NCBI RefSeq assembly: GCF_023184515.1
Contig: NZ_JAAHBP010000030.1
Span: forward strand, 1 to 64,000
DNA from: Streptomyces sp. D2-8
GTDB taxonomy: Bacteria > Actinomycetota > Actinomycetes > Streptomycetales > Streptomycetaceae
DNA length: 64,000 nt
Reading direction: 5' to 3'
Both the position numbers and the translations under genes were made by a program. How positions within the stretch are numbered: the stretch's first letter is position 1; each line of letters begins with the position of its first letter. The notes below the pieces were generated by a model. That model ran no database searches. It was given only the letters and a program-made list of their open reading frames with translations, and was not told the origin of the DNA. Shown piece by piece: positions 35,752 to 43,483 of the stretch.

Positions 35752-36519
35752 TCAGTGGAGCACCAGGTGGACGAGGGCGAGGGTGCCGACCGACACGATC
35801 AGGGTCCGCAGGACGGTGGGGCTGAAGCGGCGGCCGGTTCTGGCTCCGATCAGACCGCCGAGCGCAGATCCGGCGGCGATGAGCACGACGGCCGTCCAGT
35901 CGAAGTGGGCGAAGAACAGGAACAGCAGGGCGGCGACGGTGTTGACGAGCGCCGCCAGCACGTTCTTCACGGCGTTGAGCCGCTGCAGGCTCTCGTCGAG
36001 CAGCATGCCCATCAGGGAGACGTAGATGATGCCCTGTGCGGCGGAGAAGTAGCCGCCGTAGACGCTGGCCAGGGTCAGCCCGGTGAACAGCAGCGGGCCG
36101 CCGTCACGGCGGACGGGGCTGCTACCCGCCTCGCGACGGCGGCGCACTCTCCTCGCGATCCAGGGCTGGCACGCGACCAGGACGAGGGCGAGACCCACCA
36201 GGACCGGCACGATCCGTTCGAACGCCGAGGCGGGCAGGGTCAGCAGCAGCACGGCGCCCGTGAGGCCGCCCAGCACGGCACCGATGCCGAGCAGGAGGAC
36301 GCGCCGGCCCTGGCCGCGCAGTTCCTCGCGATAGCCGACGGCCGCGGTGATGGAACCGGGGACCAGGCCCAGCCCGTTCGACACCGTGGCCGTGACCGGG
36401 GGCAGCCCGGTGGCGAGCAGGACCGGGAAGGTGATCAGCGTCCCAGAGCCGACGACGGCGTTGACGGCCCCGGCACTTGTGCCGGCGGCGAGCACGGCGG
36501 CCATGTCCCACGGCGTCAT
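35752..36519 (-). CDS. TauE/SafE-family membrane permease
   Basis: 255 residues from ATG at 36519. Seven to eight hydrophobic segments are split by a central basic loop (ARRVRRRREAGSS). Family motifs are AVNAVVGSGTLITFPVLL and GYFSAAQGIIYVSLMG. Members move sulfite, sulfoacetate or other small anions out of the cell. The exact substrate is not determined; no sulfur genes are adjacent. Confidence 0.85.
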   Translation of the reverse strand: MTPWDMAAVLAAGTSAGAVNAVVGSGTLITFPVLLATGLPPVTATVSNGLGLVPGSITAAVGYREELRGQGRRVLLLGIGAVLGGLTGAVLLLTLPASAFERIVPVLVGLALVLVACQPWIARRVRRRREAGSSPVRRDGGPLLFTGLTLASVYGGYFSAAQGIIYVSLMGMLLDESLQRLNAVKNVLAALVNTVAALLFLFFAHFDWTAVVLIAAGSALGGLIGARTGRRFSPTVLRTLIVSVGTLALVHLVLH

Positions 36520-36635
36520 GCCGGCGCCCCTCGGCGTGTGCCGTTCCAGGTGAGGTTCATGGGGTCACGCTAGAGGGCGGGTGATTCGGCCGTCGTCGAA
36601 GGGTGCCGGGGTCCGGCCTCGGCCGGACACGCGCG

Positions 36636-36669
36636 ACGGCGGCGGGATCCGGTGGGATCCCGCCGCCGT
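36636..36669 (-). terminator. Hairpin terminator of the DUF1996 gene
   Basis: A perfect 15-bp stem (36636-36650 and 36655-36669) with a 4-base loop, 36 bases past the stop at 36705. A second small hairpin lies at about 36611-36628. Confidence 0.65.
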
Positions 36670-36704
36670 TCGTGGCTCACGCCCGGGGATGACTTCTAGC
36701 TGCT

Positions 36705-38825
36705 CTAGCTGCGCCTGACCCGGCGGAGGACGACGAAGCCCGCGATGACCAGGACTGCGCCCGCCGCGGCGGGCCAGAGCTGGGCGCCGGTGTCGGCCAG
36801 GCCGCCCTGGCCGACGGCCTGCGGCTCGGTCCGGGACGGGACCGACGGGGTCGGCGCGGCACTGGTCGCCGTGCCGACGGCCTGGGACTCGCCGAGGCCG
36901 TCCGTGTCCTCGTCGTTGCCGTCCTTCGAACCGCCGCCCTGCTCAGCTGCGTTGCCGCCGTCGGCCGAGGCCGTCGCCTTCACCTCGGGCCGGGCGTTGC
37001 CGGGGGCCGTGGACGCGTCGCCGGACTCCGGTTCGGGGGCCGGCCTGTCCGCCGGGGGCTTCGCAGCCTCGCCCTTGCCGTCGTCACCGGCGTCGCCCTT
37101 GTCACCGGGCTTGCCGGCATCGTTCCCGCCCTGCGGCGCGTCGGGAGTGCGGGTGGGCTGCTCCTGCGGGGCCTCCGGCGTCTTGGTCGGCTGCTCCTGG
37201 GGGGCATCGGGGGTCTTCGTCGGCTCCTCCTGCGGGGCCTCCGGCGACTTGGTCGGCTCCTCCTGGGGCTCCTCGCCCGGTGCCGGGTCCTGCCCGCCGT
37301 CCGCTCCGGCTCCGCACGTGCGGCCGTCGTTGATGCAGTCGACCATCTCCCCCATCAGATCCTCGTCGAAGATGTTGATGAAGTCGCCGTGGTCCGTGAC
37401 CGGCTTGTGCAACTGCTCCGGGAAGGAGTCGACCGCGAACAGCGGTGTCGTCCGGCCGCCGTCCTCAAGGCTGGGCGCGTCGATGTCGTAGACGATGCGC
37501 TGGACCAGCTGCGGGATGGGGCGGAAACCGGACGGGCAGGTGCCGGCGGCGTCCGCGAACGCCACGTGGGTGCGGTGGTTGGCGCTGTCGATGTTGCGGC
37601 CGTCCCAGCAGCTCTGGAACTTGAAGGTCCGTACGACGTCGCTGCCCTGCGGGCACAGCGGGTACTTGTCCTTCAGCTGCCGGTCCTCGAAGCCCGTGCA
37701 GCTCCAGGAGGCGTTGGCGTTGGCGGGGCCGTTGACGAACGACTTGGCGTCGCCGGTGATGATGCGCAGCAGCCGCGGCATGGCCGTGACCTTCTCGCGC
37801 GGGTTGCCCACGAAGTTCAGCGTGACCTGCTTCGGCGTCACGATCTCGCCGGCGTTGCCCTCGATGCCGCCGCCGGGCGAGTTGGCGTCCTGCTCCTGGG
37901 CGCCGTTCTGCAGACGCACGACGGGCCAGTAGTAGGACGACTTGTCGCCCTGGTCGTCGCAGCTGGTCTCGGCCTTCGCGAGGTCCTGGTCGCTGGCGAA
38001 GGCGTTGTTGGCCTGGTTGCCGACGTAGTCGTGGAAGTGGTGGGCCCCGTTGGTGACGCCCGGGGCGGCGATGATGTTGTCGGAGTTGAACAGGCCGTTC
38101 TCGTTCACGCCGCAACTGGTGGCGAAGGAGCCGCGGGACGCGTTGCCCTCCTGGCGGGGGTTGTTCACGTTGGGCTGGACGGTCTTGATGTCCGCGAAGT
38201 CGGCGGCGACGGGGCCGTTGCCCGCCTGTCCGCCGTTGGCGCCCTGCCCCTGGCCGTTCCCCTGTTCCTGGCCGTCCTGGCCCTGCTCCTGACCGGGCTG
38301 CTCGGTGGCGCCGCCGTCCTGGCCTTCGCCCTGCGCGGGGGCCTGGTTGCCGTCCTCCACGGTGCAGGCGGCGAGGGCTTCGAGCCCCTCGGGGCGGTCC
38401 CCCACGCGGTCGATGGCGATCGCGATGCGTTCGAGGGTCGCGGCCCGCTTCTCCTTCAGCGGGTTCACGATCGCGTTGTCGGCGAAGCCGGGGTCCTGCT
38501 GCACCTGTTGTGCCGATTCGCTCAGCTGCTGATAGGCCTTGGCGATCTGCTCGTCCAGGAGGGCGAGTTCCTTGTCGACCTCCCCTCGCGCCTGCTCGGG
38601 GACCGAGGTCAGCTTGCTGCCGACGTCCGGGCAGTCGATCGTGGCGCCCGCGGTCCGGACCCCCGTGCCGGACCGCGTCTGGGCGGAGTCACCGCCCGAA
38701 CCGCCGTCCGTGGCGGAGGCGTAGACGTTCGCGGCCATCAGGCCGCCTCCGCCCAGGATCAGTGCGAATGCGGCGAAGGTCGCGCGTCGTGGGCCTGTAG
38801 GGCGTCTTCGCGTGTTGCGTCCCAA
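36705..38825 (-). CDS. DUF1996 surface protein with LAxTG sortase signal
   Basis: 706 residues from TTG at 38825, preceded by AGGAGAG. An N-terminal membrane/signal segment (TFAAFALILGGGGLMAANVYA) is followed by a helical region, a Gln/Gly-rich linker, and a DUF1996 domain (about 200-460, SFATSCGVNENGLFNSDNII, HHFHDYVGNQ, SCWDGRNIDSANHRTHVAF, CPSGFRPIPQLVQRIVYDID). A Pro/Glu/Thr repeat stalk follows. The C-terminus has LADTG, a hydrophobic helix and RRVRRS, the SrtE-type cell-wall sorting signal. Expected to be cell-wall-anchored. DUF1996 function is unknown; fungal and actinobacterial members are secreted. Confidence 0.85.
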   Translation of the reverse strand: MGRNTRRRPTGPRRATFAAFALILGGGGLMAANVYASATDGGSGGDSAQTRSGTGVRTAGATIDCPDVGSKLTSVPEQARGEVDKELALLDEQIAKAYQQLSESAQQVQQDPGFADNAIVNPLKEKRAATLERIAIAIDRVGDRPEGLEALAACTVEDGNQAPAQGEGQDGGATEQPGQEQGQDGQEQGNGQGQGANGGQAGNGPVAADFADIKTVQPNVNNPRQEGNASRGSFATSCGVNENGLFNSDNIIAAPGVTNGAHHFHDYVGNQANNAFASDQDLAKAETSCDDQGDKSSYYWPVVRLQNGAQEQDANSPGGGIEGNAGEIVTPKQVTLNFVGNPREKVTAMPRLLRIITGDAKSFVNGPANANASWSCTGFEDRQLKDKYPLCPQGSDVVRTFKFQSCWDGRNIDSANHRTHVAFADAAGTCPSGFRPIPQLVQRIVYDIDAPSLEDGGRTTPLFAVDSFPEQLHKPVTDHGDFINIFDEDLMGEMVDCINDGRTCGAGADGGQDPAPGEEPQEEPTKSPEAPQEEPTKTPDAPQEQPTKTPEAPQEQPTRTPDAPQGGNDAGKPGDKGDAGDDGKGEAAKPPADRPAPEPESGDASTAPGNARPEVKATASADGGNAAEQGGGSKDGNDEDTDGLGESQAVGTATSAAPTPSVPSRTEPQAVGQGGLADTGAQLWPAAAGAVLVIAGFVVLRRVRRS
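37137..37268 (-). repeat. 33-bp coding repeat (PQExPTxxPxA, 4 units)
   Basis: Four tandem 11-residue units of the form PQEEPTKSPEA inside the stalk of the LAxTG protein. They are typical wall-spanning repeats; copy number may vary. Confidence 0.8.
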
Positions 38826-38990
38826 GGGTGCTCTCCTGCGCTTGTGGCGTGCCGGGCATGAAAATCCCCTCGCCCCATACGTACGGGAGCACCGGTGTGT
38901 TCACTCACCTCGAAAACTTTCGGAGAACTCTCATGAAGCCCGGGCCGGCCCGGTCCCCGCCGGACCCGGCGTCCGGCGGGGAGGCGCAGG

Positions 38991-39671
38991 TCAGCGGAAG
39001 TTCACGTCACTGCACAGGAAGTAGGTCTGGTCCATGTGCGAGGCCTGCCAGATCGTGTACACGACGTGCCGACCGCTCAGCCCCGAAGTACTCACGGGAA
39101 TCTCGTAGTTCTGGCTGGGCGCGTACCTGCCGGTGCGCTTGACGAGCTGGAGGTCGTTCCAGGTCAGCGGCTGGGTGGTGGGGTCGAAGCCCTGCCGCGT
39201 GACGTACACCAGGAAGTAGTCGGCGCCGTGACTGGCCTGGTCGTACAGCTTCACCGTGAAGTCGCCGGTGATGTCCGTCGTCTTCCAGGCGCCGACCGCG
39301 TCGAGGGAGTTGTACCGGCCTCCCTCGGTCCGGCCACCGCTGCACAGCTGGCCGTTGGGGACGACGGCCTGGAAGTTCCCGCCGGAGCCGTTGCGGTACA
39401 GGCCGTTCCAGTTCCACATGGCGTTGGGGTCGGCCCGCCACGCCTGCCAGCACATGGGGTCCTGCTGGGCCATCGCGGGGTTCAGGTGGTCGCTGCCCCA
39501 GCGCAGCCAGCAGCCGTAGTTGCGGGAGGCCGGGTCGACGACCGAGCCGTGGGCGACGGCGGTGCCGCTCCACGGGATCAGACTGAGCAGCGCCGCGACC
39601 AGGACGCTCAGGGCGAGTGTCAGACGGGACCTGCTCCTGGAATGCCGTTTCTCATGACCATGACAATCCAT
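38991..39671 (-). CDS. AA10 lytic polysaccharide monooxygenase
   Basis: 226 residues from ATG at 39671 (AAGGAGA site). The signal peptide ends AVA and the mature protein starts with the copper-binding His in HGSVVDPASRNYGCW. The second copper His is in DQASHGADYF and the axial Phe region in QTYFLCSDV. It has no carbohydrate-binding module. This enzyme cleaves cellulose or chitin chains oxidatively; the sequence type (WLRWGSDHLNPAMAQQDPMCWQAW) is common in Streptomyces. A CebR-like box lies 93-106 bases upstream. Confidence 0.93.
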   Translation of the reverse strand: MDCHGHEKRHSRSRSRLTLALSVLVAALLSLIPWSGTAVAHGSVVDPASRNYGCWLRWGSDHLNPAMAQQDPMCWQAWRADPNAMWNWNGLYRNGSGGNFQAVVPNGQLCSGGRTEGGRYNSLDAVGAWKTTDITGDFTVKLYDQASHGADYFLVYVTRQGFDPTTQPLTWNDLQLVKRTGRYAPSQNYEIPVSTSGLSGRHVVYTIWQASHMDQTYFLCSDVNFR

Positions 39672-39763
39672 GATCTCCTTCTTTCGCGTGTGGGGGTTGT
39701 CGCGCCTCGGGTCGTGCTTTCGATCATGTTTCGGTGTGCTTCCGTGGGGAGTGCGGGAGCGAA

Positions 39764-39777
39764 TGGGAGCGCTCCCG
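39764..39777. promoter_or_regulatory. CebR-like operator upstream of LPMO gene
   Basis: TGGGAGCGCTCCCG matches the published CebR box TGGGAGCGCTCCCA at 13 of 14 positions, with a perfect inner palindrome. It lies 93-106 bases before the LPMO start. CebR is the cellobiose-responsive repressor of Streptomyces, so the LPMO is probably induced by cello-oligosaccharides. Confidence 0.75.
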
Positions 39778-39885
39778 CACCGCACAGGCTGCGCCCGATG
39801 ACACGAGTCGGCAACGTGTGATTGCGCCACTTCCGCGCCTCCTGGCGCGTTCGATGCCGTTCGATGCATGCGACCGCACGGGCCG

Positions 39886-40518
39886 TCAGAGGCGGTCGGG
39901 TTCCTTCGTGGTGCGCCCGAGGCAGGTGGCCTCGCCCGGCTCGGGGATGTCGATCTCCTCGAAGCCCATGCGGTCGTAGAAGGCTCTGGCCCGGGTGTTG
40001 GCGGTCGCCATGGACAGGTGGACGGCCGGGACTCCCTCGTCCTGGAGGGCCTGCAGGAACGTCCGCATCAGGCGGCGTCCGTAGCCCCGGCCCTGCCACG
40101 CGGGCAGCAGGTCGATGTGCAGATGCGCCGGGTAGGCGGCCAGTTCGGGGAGCACCATCCGTTCGGGGTGGTGCAGCAGGCCCGCGATGACCTCGTCCGG
40201 GGTGCGCGGCGGCCGGGGCGGCTCCGGGTAGCGGCCGGCCACCAGGGGCAGCCACGTGCTGCGGAAGGCCCGGGCGAAGCGCGGGGTGTCGGCGGTGCCG
40301 AGGATGTAGCCGACCGCCTGCCCCCGCCCGTCGTCCAGCACGAAGACCAGTTCCGGCTCCAGATGGACGTACGGCGCCGCGAAGGTCGCCGGGAAGATGC
40401 CCGGGTCCGCGTAGTGAGCGCGGCTGTCCTCGCCGCGGTGCGCGGTGCGGATGCAGATGTCGTCGAGGGCCGGACGGTCCTCGGGGCGGTACGGGCGGAC
40501 GGCGGGCGACGTGGTCAT
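39886..40518 (-). CDS. GNAT acetyltransferase (OGA-HAT-like type)
   Basis: 210 residues from ATG at 40518. The GNAT fold shows VRPYRPEDRPALDDICIRTAH, VFVLDDGRGQAVGYILGTADT, the acetyl-CoA loop LPAWQGRGYGRRLMRTFLQAL and TANTRARAFYDRMGFEEIDI. The long middle section (FRSTWLPLVAGRYPEPP) is like the acetyltransferase-like domain of O-GlcNAcase-related proteins. A CebR-like box is only 20-33 bases upstream, in the usual promoter or leader position. The acetyl acceptor is unknown; an amino sugar or carbohydrate-linked substrate is a reasonable guess. Confidence 0.8.
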   Translation of the reverse strand: MTTSPAVRPYRPEDRPALDDICIRTAHRGEDSRAHYADPGIFPATFAAPYVHLEPELVFVLDDGRGQAVGYILGTADTPRFARAFRSTWLPLVAGRYPEPPRPPRTPDEVIAGLLHHPERMVLPELAAYPAHLHIDLLPAWQGRGYGRRLMRTFLQALQDEGVPAVHLSMATANTRARAFYDRMGFEEIDIPEPGEATCLGRTTKEPDRL

Positions 40519-40537
40519 GCTGGCATCGTGCAGGCAG

Positions 40538-40551
40538 TGGGAGCGCTCCCT
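40538..40551. promoter_or_regulatory. CebR-like operator upstream of GNAT gene
   Basis: TGGGAGCGCTCCCT, 13 of 14 positions of the CebR consensus. It lies 20-33 bases before the GNAT start and about 80 bases before the divergent YihY-like gene, so it could affect both. It is the second such box within 800 bases. Confidence 0.75.
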
Positions 40552-40629
40552 CACCTCTTTCGGCACAGCGGAGGTGCCCGGCGTGGACGAGCACGGCTTA
40601 AGCGCCCGGCCTGGGGTTACCCGTCTCAC

Positions 40630-41766
40630 ATGGTGAAGCTGCATATTCCGGGACGAAAAGAACAGCGCGAGACCGGCGAGACCGAGGCCCCACCTCCGGA
40701 GAGCCACCGTGCCGGGCCCGATGCGGGACGCCGGGAGACTCCCGAGGCGGAGCGCCGGGAAGCTCCCGCCCCCGCCGACGAGGATCCGGGGCCGGGCCCC
40801 GAGGTGGAGCGTGCAGCGCCCGACACACCGACCGACCTGCCACCGAAGTCGTGGGGCGCGGTGCTGAAGGGCAGTGTGCGGGAGTTCAAGGACGACGAAC
40901 TCACCGACCGGGCGGCCGCCCTGACGTACTACGGCGTGCTGGCCATGTTCCCGGCGCTGCTGGTGCTGGTGTCGATGCTGGGCCTCACCGGCCGGTCGAC
41001 CACGGACAAGGTCACCGAGAACGTCCGCGAGCTCGTGCCCGGCTCGGCGGGCGACATCATCACCCGGGCCGTCGACCAGTTGCAGGGCAACGCCGGAATC
41101 GGCTCACTGATGGCCATCGTCGGTCTGGTGCTGGCGGTGTGGTCGGCGTCCGGTTATGTGGGGGCGTTCATCCGCTCCGCCAACGCCGTCTACGACATGC
41201 CCGAGGGCCGGCCGGTGTGGAAGCTGCTGCCGATGAGGGTGGGCGTGACGGTCGTGCTGCTGGTGCTGGCCGTCATCAGCTCGCTGATCGTGGTCTTCAC
41301 GGGCGGGCTGGCCCAGCAGGCCGGGGACGCCCTCGGCATCGGCGACACCGCGCTGACGGTGTGGTCGATCGCCAAGTGGCCCGTCCTGGTCCTGCTGGTC
41401 GTGCTCATGATCGCTATCCTGTACTGGGCGGCCCCGAACGCCAAGGTGAAGGGGTTCCGCTGGATCACCCCGGGCAGTCTGCTGGCCCTGGTCATCTGGA
41501 TGGTCGCCTCCGCCGGCTTCGCGGTCTACGTGGCCAACTTCGCCTCGTACAACAAGACCTACGGCACGATGGCCGGTGTCATCGTCTTCCTGGTGTGGCT
41601 GTGGATCACCAACCTGGCGATTCTGCTGGGTCTGGAGTTCGACGCGGAGACGGTGCGGCAGCGGGCCATCGCCGGTGGGCATCCGCCCGAGGCCGAGCCG
41701 TACACCCAGCCGCGTGACACCCGGGCGTGGGACGAACAGGACCGCCGCCGGGTGGAGGAGACCTGA
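40630..41766 (+). CDS. YihY/BrkB-family membrane protein
   Basis: 378 residues from ATG at 40630. A long charged N-terminal region (about 1-75, many Glu/Arg/Pro) precedes six membrane segments of the YihY (formerly RNase BN/BrkB) family, with DRAAALTYYGVLAMFPALLVLVS, WSASGYVGAFIRSANAVYD, LILYWAAPNAKVKGFRWITPG-like sequence (seen as AILYWAAPNAKVKGFRW) and VWLWITNLAILLGLEFDAE. The function of the family is unknown; RNase activity is not supported. Upstream, GGGTTA after GGCT-N15 is a near match to a stress promoter. Confidence 0.88.
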   Translation: MVKLHIPGRKEQRETGETEAPPPESHRAGPDAGRRETPEAERREAPAPADEDPGPGPEVERAAPDTPTDLPPKSWGAVLKGSVREFKDDELTDRAAALTYYGVLAMFPALLVLVSMLGLTGRSTTDKVTENVRELVPGSAGDIITRAVDQLQGNAGIGSLMAIVGLVLAVWSASGYVGAFIRSANAVYDMPEGRPVWKLLPMRVGVTVVLLVLAVISSLIVVFTGGLAQQAGDALGIGDTALTVWSIAKWPVLVLLVVLMIAILYWAAPNAKVKGFRWITPGSLLALVIWMVASAGFAVYVANFASYNKTYGTMAGVIVFLVWLWITNLAILLGLEFDAETVRQRAIAGGHPPEAEPYTQPRDTRAWDEQDRRRVEET

Positions 41767-41768
41767 CC

Positions 41769-41862
41769 GGGGGCGCGGCTGCCCGGGCCCGGGCCGTGCG
41801 GCTCGGGGTCGTCGGGCACGTGCGGCGCCATCGTGGCTTGTCGCGCAGTTCCCCGCGCCCCC
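41769..41862. repeat. Streptomyces intergenic palindromic repeat
   Basis: The spacer between two convergent genes carries GGGGGCGCGG at its left edge and CCGCGCCCCC at its right edge, plus TGGCTTGTCGCGCAGTTCCC inside. This is a short dispersed repeat I recognise from many Streptomyces intergenic regions. Its outer arms pair over a span of 94 bases. The function is unknown, possibly a terminator-like or mobile structured element. Confidence 0.65.
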
Positions 41863-41877
41863 GGGGCCCCGGACGGT

Positions 41878-42330
41878 TCAGCCCATGAGTCCGGCGGCGA
41901 CCGTCGCGCCCAGTTCCCAGCATCGCTCGAGGTCGCCCTTGTCCGGCTCGCCGGTCACGGTCACGGCCTCGGCGGTGCGGCGCCAGCCGAGGCCCGTCGT
42001 GACCGATTCGATCCCGCGCACCGCTCCGGTGACGTCGTTGCCGCCGTGCACCCAGTAGCCGAAGGGGCGGCCGCGGGTGGCGTCCAGGCACGGGTAGTAG
42101 ACCTGGTCGAAGAAGTGCTTGAGGGCGCCGGACATATAGCCGAGGTTCGCGGGAGTGCCGAGGAGGAAGCCGTCGGCGGCGAGGACGTCGGAGGCGGTGG
42201 CGGCCAGCGCGGGCACGCGGACGACCCGGACGTCCTCGATCCCGGGGTCCGACGCCCCGGAGACGACGGCTTCGAACATCGCCTGGCAGTTGGGCGAGGG
42301 CGTGTGATGGACGATCAGCAAGGTGGCCAC
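41878..42330 (-). CDS. Flavodoxin-like NAD(P)H-dependent oxidoreductase
   Basis: 150 residues from GTG at 42330. It has the FMN-binding start (LLIVHHTPSPNCQAMFEAVVSG), LLGTPANLGYMSGALKHFFDQVYY and WVHGGNDVTGAVRGIESVTTGLGW. This is the WrbA/flavodoxin-type fold, likely using FMN for a two-electron reduction. No operon partner. Confidence 0.85.
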   Translation of the reverse strand: MATLLIVHHTPSPNCQAMFEAVVSGASDPGIEDVRVVRVPALAATASDVLAADGFLLGTPANLGYMSGALKHFFDQVYYPCLDATRGRPFGYWVHGGNDVTGAVRGIESVTTGLGWRRTAEAVTVTGEPDKGDLERCWELGATVAAGLMG

Positions 42331-42351
42331 GGCACCTGACCTTGCCGCCTG

Positions 42352-42383
42352 GGCCCCCGTCACCGCAAGCGGTGACGGGGGCC
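42352..42383 (-). terminator. 15-bp hairpin terminator
   Basis: A perfect 15-bp stem (42352-42366 and 42369-42383) with a 2-base loop between the DUF3618-like gene end (42399) and the flavodoxin gene start (42330). It probably ends the DUF3618/holin-X transcript and insulates the flavodoxin gene. Confidence 0.75.
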
Positions 42384-42398
42384 GGGTGTCGCCGTCGC

Positions 42399-42893
42399 TC
42401 AGCGCTTGCCGCGGCGGCGGATCAGCAGGCAGGCCACGAGTACCGCACCTGCGCCCGCCAGCAGGGCGGCCCGGCGGTCGCGCACCTGCTGCGGTGCCTT
42501 GTCCTGCCAGACCTGCTCGGCCTGTGCGGCCTTCTCCTTCGCGCCCTGAGCGGCGGCGGCGCCCTTCTGCTTCACCGGCTCGGGCAGCTTCTCCTCCACG
42601 GTGTGGGCGACGTGCGCGGCCTTGGCCTTGGCCTGCCCGCTCCACTCGTGGGCCTTGGCCCCGGCCTGCCCGCTCCACTCGTGGGCCTTGGCCCCGGCCT
42701 GGCCGCTCCATTCCTGGGCCTTGGCCCCGGCCTGTTCCCTGACCGCGACGGCCTTCTCCCGGGCTCGGGTCTTGACGTCGGCCCGGTCCGCCAGTGCCTG
42801 GACGGTGTCGCCGAGTTCGTGGCGGGTGTGCTCGACCTGCTCGCGCAGCTCCTGGCTGCGGGCGGTCGGCTCGTCGTGCGGAGGCTGGGTCAT
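42399..42893 (-). CDS. DUF3618-family membrane protein with repeats
   Basis: 164 residues from ATG at 42893, which overlaps the upstream stop (ATGA). It begins SQELREQVEHTRHELGDTVQALADRADVKTRAREKA, given in parts, the DUF3618 signature. Three 11-residue repeats (AGAKAxEWSGQ) follow, then a C-terminal membrane segment (ALLAGAGAVLVACLLI) and RRRGKR. It is paired with the holin-X-like protein in one operon. The family occurs with envelope-stress genes; the function is unknown. Confidence 0.82.
   Translation of the reverse strand: MTQPPHDEPTARSQELREQVEHTRHELGDTVQALADRADVKTRAREKAVAVREQAGAKAQEWSGQAGAKAHEWSGQAGAKAHEWSGQAKAKAAHVAHTVEEKLPEPVKQKGAAAAQGAKEKAAQAEQVWQDKAPQQVRDRRAALLAGAGAVLVACLLIRRRGKR
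42633..42731 (-). repeat. 33-bp coding repeat (AGAKAxEWSGQ, 3 units)
   Basis: Three near-identical 33-bp units in the DUF3618-like gene, forming helical repeats ahead of the membrane segment. Confidence 0.8.
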
Positions 42894-43333
42894 CGCTGTG
42901 CACTCTCCTTGATCTCGGCCACGTCGGCCTTCGCGCTGTCGATGGTCCGCTGCGGGGCGGGAGGGGTGGCGCTGCGCACCTGCTTGCGGCCGGCCAATGC
43001 CGTCAGGCCCGTGGCGACGGCCAGGACACCGGTGACGATCAGCGCCGCCGCCCACACCGGCAGCGGCACGGCCAGGGCGGCGATCACCGTGGCGACCAGC
43101 GCCTGCAGGGTGACGAAGCCGAGTACGCCGGCTCCGCCGAACAGGCCGCCGCCCTTTCCGAAGCGTTTGCCCTTCTCGGTCATCTCCGCCTGGGCGAGGC
43201 GCATCTCGCCGCGCACCAGGTCGGACAGCTGCTCGGTGGCCCGCTGCACCAGCTCGCTCACGGGCTCGTCCCCGGCCGCCGACGCGCTCCCCGCGCGGGG
43301 AGCGGCAGAGGCCGTGCGATCCGTGTCCGCCAT
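42890..43333 (-). CDS. Actinobacterial holin-X-like membrane protein
   Basis: 147 residues from ATG at 43333. An N-terminal helix (SELVQRATEQLSDLVRGEMRLAQAEM) is followed by a Gly-rich turn (KGGGLFGGAG) and two membrane segments (LGFVTLQALVATVIAALAVPL and PVWAAALIVTGVLAVATGLTAL, given in parts). This is the phage-holin/Holin-X family that travels with DUF3618 proteins. It is not evidence for a prophage. A minus-strand GGGTAC (43368-43373) with an imperfect -35 lies 35 bases upstream. Confidence 0.82.
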   Translation of the reverse strand: MADTDRTASAAPRAGSASAAGDEPVSELVQRATEQLSDLVRGEMRLAQAEMTEKGKRFGKGGGLFGGAGVLGFVTLQALVATVIAALAVPLPVWAAALIVTGVLAVATGLTALAGRKQVRSATPPAPQRTIDSAKADVAEIKESAQR

Positions 43334-43483
43334 GGCGATCACCTCCCGGTCCGTAGTCGTGGGCCGGGTACCCCGGCGAGGGCGGAAAGGACACCTCGTC
43401 CGACAACTCGTGATGACGATGAGTGAGCGGCACAAGATCTGGTACCCGTCCGTCGCTCACGTACCAGAAAGGGAGGCATCGCC

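Noticed and set aside
35202-42731. Tandem repeats at 35202, 37137 and 42633 as possible CRISPR or VNTR loci
   Set aside because: They are in-frame coding repeats without spacers and lie inside real genes.
42890-43333. Holin-X-like gene as evidence of a prophage
   Set aside because: The family is chromosomal in actinobacteria and no phage structural, lysin or integrase genes are near.
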